A DNA stretch of 64,000 bases, taken from Synechococcus sp. Cruz-7E5. Its GTDB lineage: Bacteria; Cyanobacteriota; Cyanobacteriia; PCC-6307; Cyanobiaceae. Of the stretch, positions 18,800-27,736 are shown in pieces; within the stretch, counting starts at the first letter, position 1; each line of letters begins with the position of its first letter. The DNA lies in the NCBI RefSeq assembly GCF_024345995.1, contig NZ_JAGQCE010000006.1:1-64000 (forward strand), written 5' to 3'. Below the pieces are notes generated by a model. That model made no database searches, was not told where the DNA came from, and was given only the letters and a program-made list of their open reading frames with translations. Made by a program: the position numbers and the translations under genes.

Positions 18800-20133
18800 T
18801 GCACTGGCTCCGCCACCGCCGCTGGCTGGCCCTGGCCGCGGGACTCGATGCCCTCGGCGTCAGCCTGTTGGCGGCCTGGATCGACCGGGAGCGGGATGGC
18901 TTTCTCGAGAATCAACTGCCCCTGCTGGTGATGCTGGTGGCGATCTATCTCAGCCTCGGCTGGCTGTTCGGATCGTTCACCCTGGTCAAGATGCGGCGTC
19001 TGCGCTGGAGCCAGCTGGTGGTGCGCCTGGCTATCACCAGTTCGGCCACCACGGCCAGCGGTGCCGTGCTGGGCTGGCTGTTGCGCACGGCCCCCGAGGT
19101 GACCCTGCTGCACCGCGGCAGCCTGCTGCCCCTGTTCGCCCTGGCGGCGCTCTGGAGTGGTGGGGTGCGGCTGCTGTTGCGCCAGCTGGCCCACGCCACC
19201 CGCCAGGATCATTGGGAGATCGTCAGCCTGCCCGCGGAGCAGGAGGCGATCCGCAGGGAATGGGAACGGATCGGTGCGATCAAGGCTCCCCCCATCCATG
19301 CGTTCAGCCAGGACATGACCCAGCTGGTGGCTGGACCGACGGGCAATGAGAGCAGTGGTCTTGCTCTCAGCCAGGGGGTTCTCGACCAGCCCGACGGGCT
19401 CGACATCTGCGTCTGGGCCTTGGGGGAGGATCGACCCGTCACCTCCCTGGCCCTGGCGGCCGAGCAGGAGCTGCAGCGGATCCCGCCCCGCTGGGTGGTG
19501 GATCGGTGGCTGCTGTTCTCCGATCGCGGCGATCAGCGCAGTGGCGGCTTCGAGCGCCAGCTCAAGCGCTATGCCGATGTGATGGTGAGCCTGCTGCTGC
19601 TGCTGATCTGCACCCCGGTGCTGGCCTTTGCGGCGGTGCTGATCCGCCTGAACGATGGGGGGCCTGTGCTCTACCGGCAGTGGCGCACTGGCCTGCAGGG
19701 GAAGCGCTTCGAGGTGATCAAACTGCGCACGATGGTCCCCGATGCGGAGGACGAGGGGGAGGCGATCTGGTCGGGGCCGAACGACGGACGCATCACGCCG
19801 GTGGGCCAGTGGCTGCGGCGCACCCGCCTCGATGAGCTGCCCCAGCTGATCAATGTGCTGCGGGGAGAGATGAGCCTGATCGGCCCGAGGCCGGAGCGCC
19901 CCGAGCTGGAGACGGACCTTGAGCGGCGCATTCCCAATTACCGGCTACGGCACTGGATCCGGCCGGGCCTGAGCGGCTGGGCCCAGGTGAATATGCCTTA
20001 CAGCTCCACCATGGAGGACGCTGAACTGAAGCTGAGCTACGACCTCTTTTACCTGCGCAACAGCAGTGTCTGGCTGGATCTGCTGATCCTTTTCAAGACG
20101 ATCAAGATTGTGCTCAAGGCCGCCGGACGTTGA
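18799..20133 (+). CDS. Polyprenyl-phosphate sugar transferase (exopolysaccharide priming enzyme)
   Basis: 444 aa from GTG 18799, which overlaps the lysC stop in TAGTG. The N-terminal half has several hydrophobic helices and a soluble loop; the C-terminal half is the Bac_transf domain: ERQLKRYADVMVSLLLLLI, LYRQWRTGLQGKRFEVIKLRTM, TRLDELPQLINVLRGEMSLIGPRPERPE and RPGLSGWAQVN. Such proteins load the first sugar phosphate onto undecaprenyl phosphate in exopolysaccharide or capsule synthesis. It is translationally linked to lysC, but its role fits the glycosyltransferases in the minus-strand cluster behind it. Confidence 0.92.
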   Translation: MHWLRHRRWLALAAGLDALGVSLLAAWIDRERDGFLENQLPLLVMLVAIYLSLGWLFGSFTLVKMRRLRWSQLVVRLAITSSATTASGAVLGWLLRTAPEVTLLHRGSLLPLFALAALWSGGVRLLLRQLAHATRQDHWEIVSLPAEQEAIRREWERIGAIKAPPIHAFSQDMTQLVAGPTGNESSGLALSQGVLDQPDGLDICVWALGEDRPVTSLALAAEQELQRIPPRWVVDRWLLFSDRGDQRSGGFERQLKRYADVMVSLLLLLICTPVLAFAAVLIRLNDGGPVLYRQWRTGLQGKRFEVIKLRTMVPDAEDEGEAIWSGPNDGRITPVGQWLRRTRLDELPQLINVLRGEMSLIGPRPERPELETDLERRIPNYRLRHWIRPGLSGWAQVNMPYSSTMEDAELKLSYDLFYLRNSSVWLDLLILFKTIKIVLKAAGR

Positions 20134-20184
20134 GATCCTGGGCGTGGCCAACCAGCATCTGATCACAGACAAAGAGGTCAGAGC

Positions 20185-21621
20185 TCACTGCAACGAAAAA
20201 GTTGGCAGAAAGTTCGCAACGGTGCAGAGTTCAATATCTATGGCTCCAACATCGGTGAAATCCTGATTCGTCTCTCTTGTTCGCTCAATGAATCGAGCCG
20301 TTCTATCCCGCTGCTTTGTCAACCTCAGCAAGCGGTCAGTCCAGTGAGCTCGGGGCAGGTCAGGCGTGAGGCCCTGAAGGCCAAGGAACCAGGGAATGAG
20401 TGAACTGATGAGCTCAAGCGAACCAGACGATCGACGCGGGAATGAAGGCATGGAAATTCTGATCGACCGAATAAAGTCATGCTGCGACTCGGTGAGCAGC
20501 AGAGGCTCGACCAACCTAATAAGATCTACTCCAGTTGCACTCAAAGCCGCAAGAAAACGAACAGGATGACTACTGTATGAATCGATGCAATTAGATGGCT
20601 GTATACTTTTCAAGAGAATGCATTGTCGCATCTTCTCAATGTCAGTGCGGCCAAGCGAATAGTCATTGTGGCAATCATACCAGCGGCCTCGCTCATACCG
20701 AACTGGGCAGAGATACATTGGATTCACCAACTCAGAAGCAGCAGCATGATCGCCACAAATCACTGGCACCCCCGCAAAGCTTGCCTCAACAAGAACCCGG
20801 CCAAGGGTCTCCAGATTGGAGGTGCTTGGGAAGAGGAGCACATCGATCTGAGCCAGAAAGTCCCAGATCTCACCGTGAGCGCAAGCAGGGAAATAGCGAA
20901 ACACATCGGAAAAACCAAGAGCCTCTTCCAACGTTCGAGCAACCAACCGTGGATGACAACTGGGCGAATGGACATGCCCGCAGGCAAAGAGCCGAAAGCG
21001 ACGGCCGATCGATGACGGAGACGTTGCATGGAGCTCAATCAGCAACCGAATGAGATCCGGAAAGTTCTTGTCTTCCGAAATGCGCCCAAGATAACCAAGA
21101 GTAAGATCTGATTCTGGCCTTATTGTGTGCTGCCGCCAAACACTCTGGCGCTCCGGGAAACAGGCCGACAATGGATAGCACAATAGCGTGGGGTATAATG
21201 CAGTTCTTGGGAAAAGCGCCTCATAGACACCACGAGCATAAAAACTAGAAACCAGAAGAGTATCATCACTTCTCAGCAAAGAATGGCAGAGATACTCCTG
21301 GAATAGATAGCTACTCCACAGAGCCGTGCGCACATCCCTGATAATACGAAATGCAAGCCGGAAGCGCTCCCGCAGATAAAAATAATAATGGGCATGAGGC
21401 CCCACATTGCTAACTACGCAATCAGTGCTGCCTAATATCTCAATTGCATAGGAGTCATCGGCAAGCAGCCTGTTAAAATCATGAAAACGAACATCCAAGC
21501 CAGTGCCTGGCCGATGCTTCAACAGCCAGGCAATGCTCTCGTGAGCCAGATTGACGCCATCACGCTGGGAAAGTGCTGGGTCGGTGTGGTAGTCATGAAG
21601 GGTAATTCTGATGGTTTTCAG
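20185..21621 (-). CDS. GT4-type glycosyltransferase with a probable CTG start
   Basis: 478 aa if read from CTG 21621; a TTG at 21522 gives 445 aa. The CTG is preferred because it overlaps the upstream TGA as CTGA, and the extra residues (KTIRITLHDYHTDPALSQRD) look like a genuine glycosyltransferase N-terminus. No ATG, GTG or TTG occurs earlier in the frame. The C-lobe has LTLGYLGRISEDKNFPDLIR and the nucleotide-sugar site LLFPSTSNLETLGRVLVEAS followed by FAGVPVICGDHAAASELV. GC content is clearly lower than the neighbouring core genes, suggesting transfer. It is the last gene of the minus-strand cluster behind uvrB, and its acceptor may be the product made by the upstream CphA-like proteins. 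Confidence 0.8.
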   Translation of the reverse strand: MKTIRITLHDYHTDPALSQRDGVNLAHESIAWLLKHRPGTGLDVRFHDFNRLLADDSYAIEILGSTDCVVSNVGPHAHYYFYLRERFRLAFRIIRDVRTALWSSYLFQEYLCHSLLRSDDTLLVSSFYARGVYEALFPRTALYPTLLCYPLSACFPERQSVWRQHTIRPESDLTLGYLGRISEDKNFPDLIRLLIELHATSPSSIGRRFRLFACGHVHSPSCHPRLVARTLEEALGFSDVFRYFPACAHGEIWDFLAQIDVLLFPSTSNLETLGRVLVEASFAGVPVICGDHAAASELVNPMYLCPVRYERGRWYDCHNDYSLGRTDIEKMRQCILLKSIQPSNCIDSYSSHPVRFLAALSATGVDLIRLVEPLLLTESQHDFIRSIRISMPSFPRRSSGSLELISSLIPWFLGLQGLTPDLPRAHWTDRLLRLTKQRDRTARFIERTRETNQDFTDVGAIDIELCTVANFLPTFSLQ

Positions 21622-23231
21622 ATCAAACTCTCCCCATCCATATTCTCATCCAATGGCAGACCTGCCAAAGTCAGAATCGTTGCCGGCACATCCTCAAGTC
21701 GACCAGATCGCAGGGAGGTGCCCGGCTGAATGGCCGGACCAAGAACTAAAAGAAGACTACTGACCTCCGTGCCATGCATCACATGCCCGCCTGAGCGGAA
21801 GAAGGGAAGAGGCCCGATCCGTCCAAACTCCTCGCACTCCAATGCATCGGCCGGAGGACCTGACTCACTCCATCGCACGACCAGATCGGGCGGCACATCA
21901 GGCCTTTGCAATGGCGTGTCACGCATGATCAGCGCATCATGAACCAAGGGCCGACCCGTGCGTGGGTTGACACAACCCAACAGCAGGTTACGCAACTCCA
22001 ACAGTATGTGACCAAACTCCGCCGGATTGATGAGGCCATGGGCTTCCCGCCCACACACGTTCAGACGCACATAGCCATCGGACACGCTGGGGAGCGCGAA
22101 GGCGCGCATCCGGGGCCAGAGATTCTTATACCAGTTGGCCGGATTCCAACTGAGCGGATCTGCCTCAGCTTCCTGCTCAAACGGGCTGGCGATCCGAGCC
22201 TTTGCTGCCTCCGCAACGGTTGTCCAGACCTCGGCCTTCCAGTGCTTGGCGTAGTCCAAGCGCGGGGAGGGGAGCGGCGATCCGGCCGAGAAGACTGATC
22301 CAATCGCCTGCTGACCAGGGAAAGCCCAGCGATAGAGCAGCTCAGGCAGAAGAGCCATGGTTGGCACATCCATCCGATTGGAAACCGTATGGTCAATGGT
22401 ATAGACAACAAATGATGCCTTTCGATCGGCCAACGCATGCAGCTTGGCGATAGAGCTGTCGATTTCACGATAGATCTCCCCGAAAGTCGAGCTGCCCTTG
22501 TCAGAATCAGGGCCAAGGGGATGGTCATGGCACAAGTGCCAGAGCATATGGTTGGCTGTATGGCATTCTGAGTAAAGCGCAAGGAAGAGATCCCAGCGAT
22601 CTGCTTGCAGAAGGTCCGCACAGATCGCCGTACGACGGCGGATCGATTCAAGCAGTTGCCTCTTCAAACGCAGCAGGTCCTGCTCGACGTAAAGACTGGG
22701 AAGCGGAACTGAGCGCTCCGCCAGACCTGAGATCGGATCAATCACCGACTGGAGGCCATCCTCGAATCGAGGATTTAGTCCATGCATGGCCTCAAGCTTC
22801 GCCAACAGCCCCTCGGGCTGGCTCATGGGTGCGCAGGCATTGAGCTCACTACCCCAGCCGGTGATTTGAACGCCATTGAGCCGACGAGCGATCGGTGCCG
22901 GCAGATCGAACACACAGATGTGGTTAGAAAGGTAACCGGAATAGAACAGAGGTGTTGAACCAAGTTTTTGATGTACAGACAGATTGGCATAGCAATATGT
23001 TTCGGCATCGAAGCTGGATCCTGGATTCTGCAAAGACTGGCCAGAAAGGAAAACATCCCAACAGGATTCGTTGCGAAACAGTTTGGTGTGCGTGCATGTG
23101 CCGATCGCGCCTTGCTCGCGCATCCTGGCCAGAAAGGGGAGATCTCCATCATCCATTGCAGCCAGAAGCAGATCGGCATTCGGAGCATCGATTCCCAGTG
23201 CAATGACCGGGTGATTTCCTGTAACCGCCAT
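21618..23231 (-). CDS. Alkaline phosphatase superfamily (type I phosphodiesterase-like) protein
   Basis: 537 aa from ATG 23231; the open frame upstream overlaps the previous gene and looks non-coding. The start VIALGIDAPNADLLLAAM resembles the metal-binding GIDG(A)-type opening of the nucleotide pyrophosphatase/phosphodiesterase group. The nucleophile region would be TKLFRNESCWDVFLSGQS, then SECHTANHMLWHLCHDH (metal His/Asp), VVYTIDHTVSNRMDV in place of the common SDHG, and a late SGGHVMHG histidine motif. It could hydrolyse or transfer a phosphate, phosphonate or sulfate ester. It sits 34 bp behind the CphA-like ATP-grasp gene and its stop overlaps the GT start. Function in this setting is unknown. 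Confidence 0.78.
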   Translation of the reverse strand: MAVTGNHPVIALGIDAPNADLLLAAMDDGDLPFLARMREQGAIGTCTHTKLFRNESCWDVFLSGQSLQNPGSSFDAETYCYANLSVHQKLGSTPLFYSGYLSNHICVFDLPAPIARRLNGVQITGWGSELNACAPMSQPEGLLAKLEAMHGLNPRFEDGLQSVIDPISGLAERSVPLPSLYVEQDLLRLKRQLLESIRRRTAICADLLQADRWDLFLALYSECHTANHMLWHLCHDHPLGPDSDKGSSTFGEIYREIDSSIAKLHALADRKASFVVYTIDHTVSNRMDVPTMALLPELLYRWAFPGQQAIGSVFSAGSPLPSPRLDYAKHWKAEVWTTVAEAAKARIASPFEQEAEADPLSWNPANWYKNLWPRMRAFALPSVSDGYVRLNVCGREAHGLINPAEFGHILLELRNLLLGCVNPRTGRPLVHDALIMRDTPLQRPDVPPDLVVRWSESGPPADALECEEFGRIGPLPFFRSGGHVMHGTEVSSLLLVLGPAIQPGTSLRSGRLEDVPATILTLAGLPLDENMDGESLI

Positions 23232-23265
23232 TGAACCGCAGCAATCGGATGGTTGAGGAGAAAGG

Positions 23266-25146
23266 CTAGGCTGGGGTGATCCTTGCACTATCACGGCTGC
23301 GCAGAACCTCAACGTGGGGCTTGATCAGCTGCAGGAGCCGTCTGACGGTGTCGCTCTCCTCCGCCGCCGATCCAAGCAGGGTGCCCGTGGTCAATCCAGC
23401 AGCCGGAAGGCCGCGCTGCAGAATTTCAGTAACGCTCATCACAATCAGGCCTGATCTCAAGACCTGATCATGAATCATGACCTGAGCGGCAGAGAAGCCG
23501 TTGGAAGGCTGACAAGCCAACAACTTTCCATCAATCCATACACCATCCGCAGTTGCCAGCCCATTGCAGTTCAGACGCTTCGCTAACAGATGGGCTTGCC
23601 CATGCAGGACTCCAGACTCCATTCCTTCAGGGACAACCAGAAGATGCAGCTCAACAGGACCTGCAGCCTGAACCATTGACGCCATGATTTCATGATAGAT
23701 CATGGGAGTGTCACGAATACCGATCTGAGGTTGTGCGTTCACTTCGCAGATGACGCCACCACAGCATTTCCAAGACGCTTTAATGTCGGGAATGATCAGA
23801 TCAACCCCTGCGATATCAAGACGGAAGATTCGTACAACCTGAAGAGCGAGGTCCAGATTATCAGGGTGGACCTGCTCATGGTGGACCAAGACATGGGAGC
23901 CACCGGCTGAAATGTTGGCTTTTCCACGCAGACGCACAACACGGCCAGCCTCTGGAATCGAATCGGAATTCAGACCCTGGTAGCCCAGATGCATAAGCGC
24001 CTCAGCATCGAGCTCGAGGCGCATCTTTCCTGACATTCGCAAGATCTTCTGATTCCTCTCCGTTGACTGCTCCCTGGCAACGAGCTCGGCAACGGTCATC
24101 CTGTCATCGCCAACCACTCCACCTGGAACTCGGTGCATGATCTTGACGACACGACCATGAGCCACCGTAAAGCGATAGTCATCTCCAATGATAAACTTCT
24201 CAACGAGAATTTTGCTTGATAACTTTGCTGCTTCACGATATGCCATCCCAACGGATTGAGCATCCCTCAATCCAGCAAAGACCCCACGGCCCTGCTCCTG
24301 GTCCGCTGGCTTGATCACCACTGGAAAACCCAGATCGCCAGCCAGTCGAATGGCCTCTTCCTCTGAGCGGCAAACCCTGTGGGTGGGTGCCGGTAGCCCA
24401 TGGTGCTTAAGGAACATGGCTGTCCGCTCCTTGTCCTTGGCCAGAGCCACGGACATGAAGGGCGCATGATCCGTCAGTGAACTGTCGATCCAGCGCGTCG
24501 AGACACCATGACCAATTGCCATGATGTTGCTGTCGATCCGGGTGGCTGGCAGGGCGAGATCGTGGGCTGCCTTTGCAAAATAAAAGTTGTTGGTCCCCTT
24601 CAGGCCGAAGGCACTCAGGTGGCTGATCAACTGATCCCTGCTCCGGCGAATCTCATCTCCGCGATTGCTCACGGCGGCAGGAGATCGCGCAAAGGCATTG
24701 ATCAGGGATTCCAGCCAGCGCAGAGTGTCGACAGAAGCCCTTGGAAAGGAGTAAGGAAGGATGAGATCATGGACCTCCATGGGGCCATCCCTGCTTTCGG
24801 ACCTTGCAAGAGTCGAATGACAGGGAGCAAAGACGGGAAGATTGGCCCGCTGCTGAAGCTCAAGATGGGTCGTCAGAAGCACATCGAGCAGATTCAGCGA
24901 AAGGGACTCGCACCGCTCGTGCTCAGGACTGGAGACAGGCTCAACGATGCTGCAGAGAAAGTCTGTGACTTGATCCGCTTCCTCTGGAAGGTGGCGGCGG
25001 ATCTCGATCCTCGCTTTGAGGATCGGCTGACAGATGCCGAATCCCATGCCTTGATAGGCCCGGAACTGGCTAGAAAAACGAACCAGGGGCACTTTGTCGT
25101 CTGGTGGCTGAGATCGATTGAACTGTTCGGCTGTAGGGAGCGACAC
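23266..25146 (-). CDS. Cyanophycin-synthetase-like ATP-grasp protein without a visible Mur ligase P-loop
   Basis: 626 aa. Residues about 195-490 match the ATP-grasp half of cyanophycin synthetase: TRIDSNIMAIGHGVSTRWI, SSLTDHAPFMSVALAKDKERT, FPVVIKPADQEQGRGVF, ILVEKFIIGDDYRF, LRGKANISAGGSHVLVHHE, DIAGVDLIIPDI and GGVICEVNAQPQIGIRD. These supply ATP- and metal-binding Lys, Asp, Glu and Asn residues. The last 130 residues show no GxxGKT/S loop, so the second ligase site of CphA1 seems absent, as in CphA2-type proteins. The first 190 residues are unassigned. It follows the full-length CphA-like gene with a 3 bp gap. GC is lower than in core genes. It probably forms an amide bond using ATP; substrate unknown. 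Confidence 0.82.
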   Translation of the reverse strand: MSLPTAEQFNRSQPPDDKVPLVRFSSQFRAYQGMGFGICQPILKARIEIRRHLPEEADQVTDFLCSIVEPVSSPEHERCESLSLNLLDVLLTTHLELQQRANLPVFAPCHSTLARSESRDGPMEVHDLILPYSFPRASVDTLRWLESLINAFARSPAAVSNRGDEIRRSRDQLISHLSAFGLKGTNNFYFAKAAHDLALPATRIDSNIMAIGHGVSTRWIDSSLTDHAPFMSVALAKDKERTAMFLKHHGLPAPTHRVCRSEEEAIRLAGDLGFPVVIKPADQEQGRGVFAGLRDAQSVGMAYREAAKLSSKILVEKFIIGDDYRFTVAHGRVVKIMHRVPGGVVGDDRMTVAELVAREQSTERNQKILRMSGKMRLELDAEALMHLGYQGLNSDSIPEAGRVVRLRGKANISAGGSHVLVHHEQVHPDNLDLALQVVRIFRLDIAGVDLIIPDIKASWKCCGGVICEVNAQPQIGIRDTPMIYHEIMASMVQAAGPVELHLLVVPEGMESGVLHGQAHLLAKRLNCNGLATADGVWIDGKLLACQPSNGFSAAQVMIHDQVLRSGLIVMSVTEILQRGLPAAGLTTGTLLGSAAEESDTVRRLLQLIKPHVEVLRSRDSARITPA

Positions 25147-25149
25147 GTC

Positions 25150-27735
25150 TCAGGCCTCCAGGTGGCTCGACCTTCCGATGGGTTCCGTACGGAGTGACTC
25201 CAGAATGATGGTCTTGGCCGTATGGACCTCAAGGGCATGGACCAGAACGGCATCACCAGGAGCAGCTTCATCAAGGAACGCGGGAATGGCTGCATGGACC
25301 TCGCCGACATAGCGGAGGTCCACGGTCGGATCGGCAGCGCGGCCAGCCGCGAGAACCATGGCAGCGACCTCATCCTCGACACGCCCAGCAAGCTTTTCGC
25401 CTCGGGCGATCCGGACCACGTCGAACAGACGGCAGGCTTCCGCTGCCATGCTGCACAGCCAGCGATCGGGGGCACTGAAGCCCACCCGAAGCAGGATACG
25501 AGTTCGGGAATTCTGCGCTGATCGGAGCGACTCCAGCAGCACCGCCAAAGCCTGGAGCGCCTCAGGCGACCCCGCCCAACTCAGCAGAACGGATCTCGAC
25601 GCCGCCTCGATCCTTTCGGCCCGGCCTGGATTGAGACTGGCATCAAAGCCAAGAATCTGCTCCCGGATCAGATCCGGAGCCACACCCATCCGCTCGGCCA
25701 TCACCGCCACGAATGCCGCTGAGATCACGGTCCCACGACACAGGCCTCCCCAGGCTGCTCGAATGTCGGCGGCCGGGATCATGCAGAGCTGGGTATCACC
25801 GCGACAAAGCACCACCACACCATCCGGCCCATCACTCCACAAAGCCGCCAGTCCTCCGGCCGCGAGATGGTCGAGGAGCAGCCCATGGGGCGGCATGGAG
25901 CCGACCAGGCAATGCTCACAGGCGGCCTGGCGGTCGTAGACCCCCCGCAACAGGGGATCGTCAGCATTGAGTACCAGGGCACGGGTGGCGGCGCGGGCCA
26001 CCAGAGACTTGATCTGGAGCAAATCCTCCCGCGACGACACACCGTCCTCACCGAGGTGGGCGTCAAGGATGTTGAGAATCGCGCCGACATCGGCCTCGAA
26101 CAACCGCAACCCACCCTTGAGCAATCCTCCTCGGGACACTTCACCCACCACGGCCTCGACGCGAGGATCCTGGAGAAACCGGCGGATGGTGCCGCCATGG
26201 GCTGAATCCTCCTGGTTGACGATCAGATCATCCAGTTGAGAACCCGAGGTGGAGCCGAAGGCCACCCGTCGCCGGGTGCCGCGCATCACATGGGCCAGCA
26301 TGCGGGTAGTGGTGGTCTTGCCGATGCTGCCTGTCACCAGAGCTGTCGGGATTCGTGCCGCCTCCGGCCCTCCGGTCCAGCGGAGAACCAACCTGCGGCA
26401 GAGATCCGAACTTGGATCTGCCACCAGATGGGGGCGGAGGCCCGGTGAGAGGTTGGCTTCGAGGACTCGAAGCCCCCCCTCGGTCCAGGACCTGCCGACA
26501 TCCAAGGCCATAACGTCAAGGCCAAGGACATCCGTGCCAAGCAGGGAGGCGACATCCAGAGCAAGACGACGGTTGTCAGCGTGGAGCCGATCCGTCACGT
26601 CCGTGGCCCCACCCCCCTGAGAGATGTTGGCGGTGCGGGAGAGTTGTACCCGCCGGCCAGCAGTGGGAACGGACGCCAGGGTCAGTCCCTGCCGCGCCAG
26701 TTCCGCCTCCAGACGTTCATCCAGGGGAATCCGGTTCATCAATCGCTCATAGGCCACACCGCGCCGGGGATCGTCATTGACGGACCTGATCAGTTCATCC
26801 AGGCAACGGAGCCCATCCCCACAGACTTCAGCGGGATGACGGCGGGCTACTGCCATGACCTCGCCGTCACAGATCAGGAGACGATGATCATGGCCAGGCA
26901 ACACCTCTTGCACCAGTTGGGTCGATCCGTCACCTGCATTGACCTGCCAGGCCCGCTCGAGTGCGTCACGTTGATCCAACCCAACCCAGACGCCCTTGCC
27001 CTTGCCCCCCTCGGCCGGCTTGAGCACAACCGGCCAGCCGAGCTCATCAGCCGCCTTCATGGCTTGATTCCTCGTGCGGGCGATCCGTTGCCGGGGGAGG
27101 GGAAAACCATGACCAGCAAGGACTTGATGCAAGGCTTCCTTGCCGTGGAACAGCTTGGAGAACAGACTGGTGCGGTCGGTCAGGGTTTCATGCAGCAGGC
27201 GCCGCCGCGCACCATGTCCGAGTTGAAGGAACTGCTGGCCGGCCCTTTCGATGCGGAAAAAGGGCACACCAACAGCACAAGCGGCTCGTGCCAAATGGGC
27301 ATGGGTCTGATTCCAGCGACGGCTGTGGAAAGCACGGCAGAGCTCGACATCCTCCGACGACGGACTGGTGCCACGGAAGGCGCCGTCGAACCAGCGGCAG
27401 AGGAACTGGCCAGCCAATCCTGCCCCAGGGCCATCATCGATGGGCAGCCAGAGCCTGAGCTCCGTTGCCGTCGCCGTCAGAATCCGTGATTCAGCCGGCT
27501 CTAGCCGGCAGGGCTCGGTCAGCGCCATCAGCAGCCGCGACATCACGACGGGCAGAGCCCCCCGGAGATCGACGCCGGCCAACACCGACAGGAACGGAAA
27601 GCCCTGGATCCAGTGGAACAGGGCTTCGGGCTTGGGCGAAGCGTTTCCCGGGAGATCAACGAAGTGGAGGACAGCACCGCTGGTGGGACCCATCAGATTG
27701 AGACCCTCAAGCAACTGGCAGCCGCACACTCTCAC
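25150..27735 (-). CDS. Divergent full-length cyanophycin-synthetase-like protein (ATP-grasp plus Mur ligase)
   Basis: 861 aa from GTG 27735, 1 bp after the uvrB stop. The start MRVCGCQLLEGLNLMGP parallels CphA. Residues 160-190 carry the QLGHGARRRLLHETLTDRTS motif. The ATP-grasp core (about 198-455) has WPVVLKPAEGGKGKGVWVGL, RTANISQGGG and RVLEANLSPGLRPH. From about 463 a Mur ligase domain begins: ALVTGSIGKTTTTRMLAHVM (variant of TGTNGKTTT), GEVSRGGLLKGGLR, AILNILDAHLGEDG and ALVLNADDPLLRG. CphA1 builds multi-L-arginyl-poly-L-aspartate with these two sites. This protein is divergent and paired with a second ATP-grasp protein, so its polymer may not be cyanophycin. Residues binding Asp and Arg cannot be judged here. 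Confidence 0.85.
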   Translation of the reverse strand: MRVCGCQLLEGLNLMGPTSGAVLHFVDLPGNASPKPEALFHWIQGFPFLSVLAGVDLRGALPVVMSRLLMALTEPCRLEPAESRILTATATELRLWLPIDDGPGAGLAGQFLCRWFDGAFRGTSPSSEDVELCRAFHSRRWNQTHAHLARAACAVGVPFFRIERAGQQFLQLGHGARRRLLHETLTDRTSLFSKLFHGKEALHQVLAGHGFPLPRQRIARTRNQAMKAADELGWPVVLKPAEGGKGKGVWVGLDQRDALERAWQVNAGDGSTQLVQEVLPGHDHRLLICDGEVMAVARRHPAEVCGDGLRCLDELIRSVNDDPRRGVAYERLMNRIPLDERLEAELARQGLTLASVPTAGRRVQLSRTANISQGGGATDVTDRLHADNRRLALDVASLLGTDVLGLDVMALDVGRSWTEGGLRVLEANLSPGLRPHLVADPSSDLCRRLVLRWTGGPEAARIPTALVTGSIGKTTTTRMLAHVMRGTRRRVAFGSTSGSQLDDLIVNQEDSAHGGTIRRFLQDPRVEAVVGEVSRGGLLKGGLRLFEADVGAILNILDAHLGEDGVSSREDLLQIKSLVARAATRALVLNADDPLLRGVYDRQAACEHCLVGSMPPHGLLLDHLAAGGLAALWSDGPDGVVVLCRGDTQLCMIPAADIRAAWGGLCRGTVISAAFVAVMAERMGVAPDLIREQILGFDASLNPGRAERIEAASRSVLLSWAGSPEALQALAVLLESLRSAQNSRTRILLRVGFSAPDRWLCSMAAEACRLFDVVRIARGEKLAGRVEDEVAAMVLAAGRAADPTVDLRYVGEVHAAIPAFLDEAAPGDAVLVHALEVHTAKTIILESLRTEPIGRSSHLEA

Positions 27736-27736
27736 C

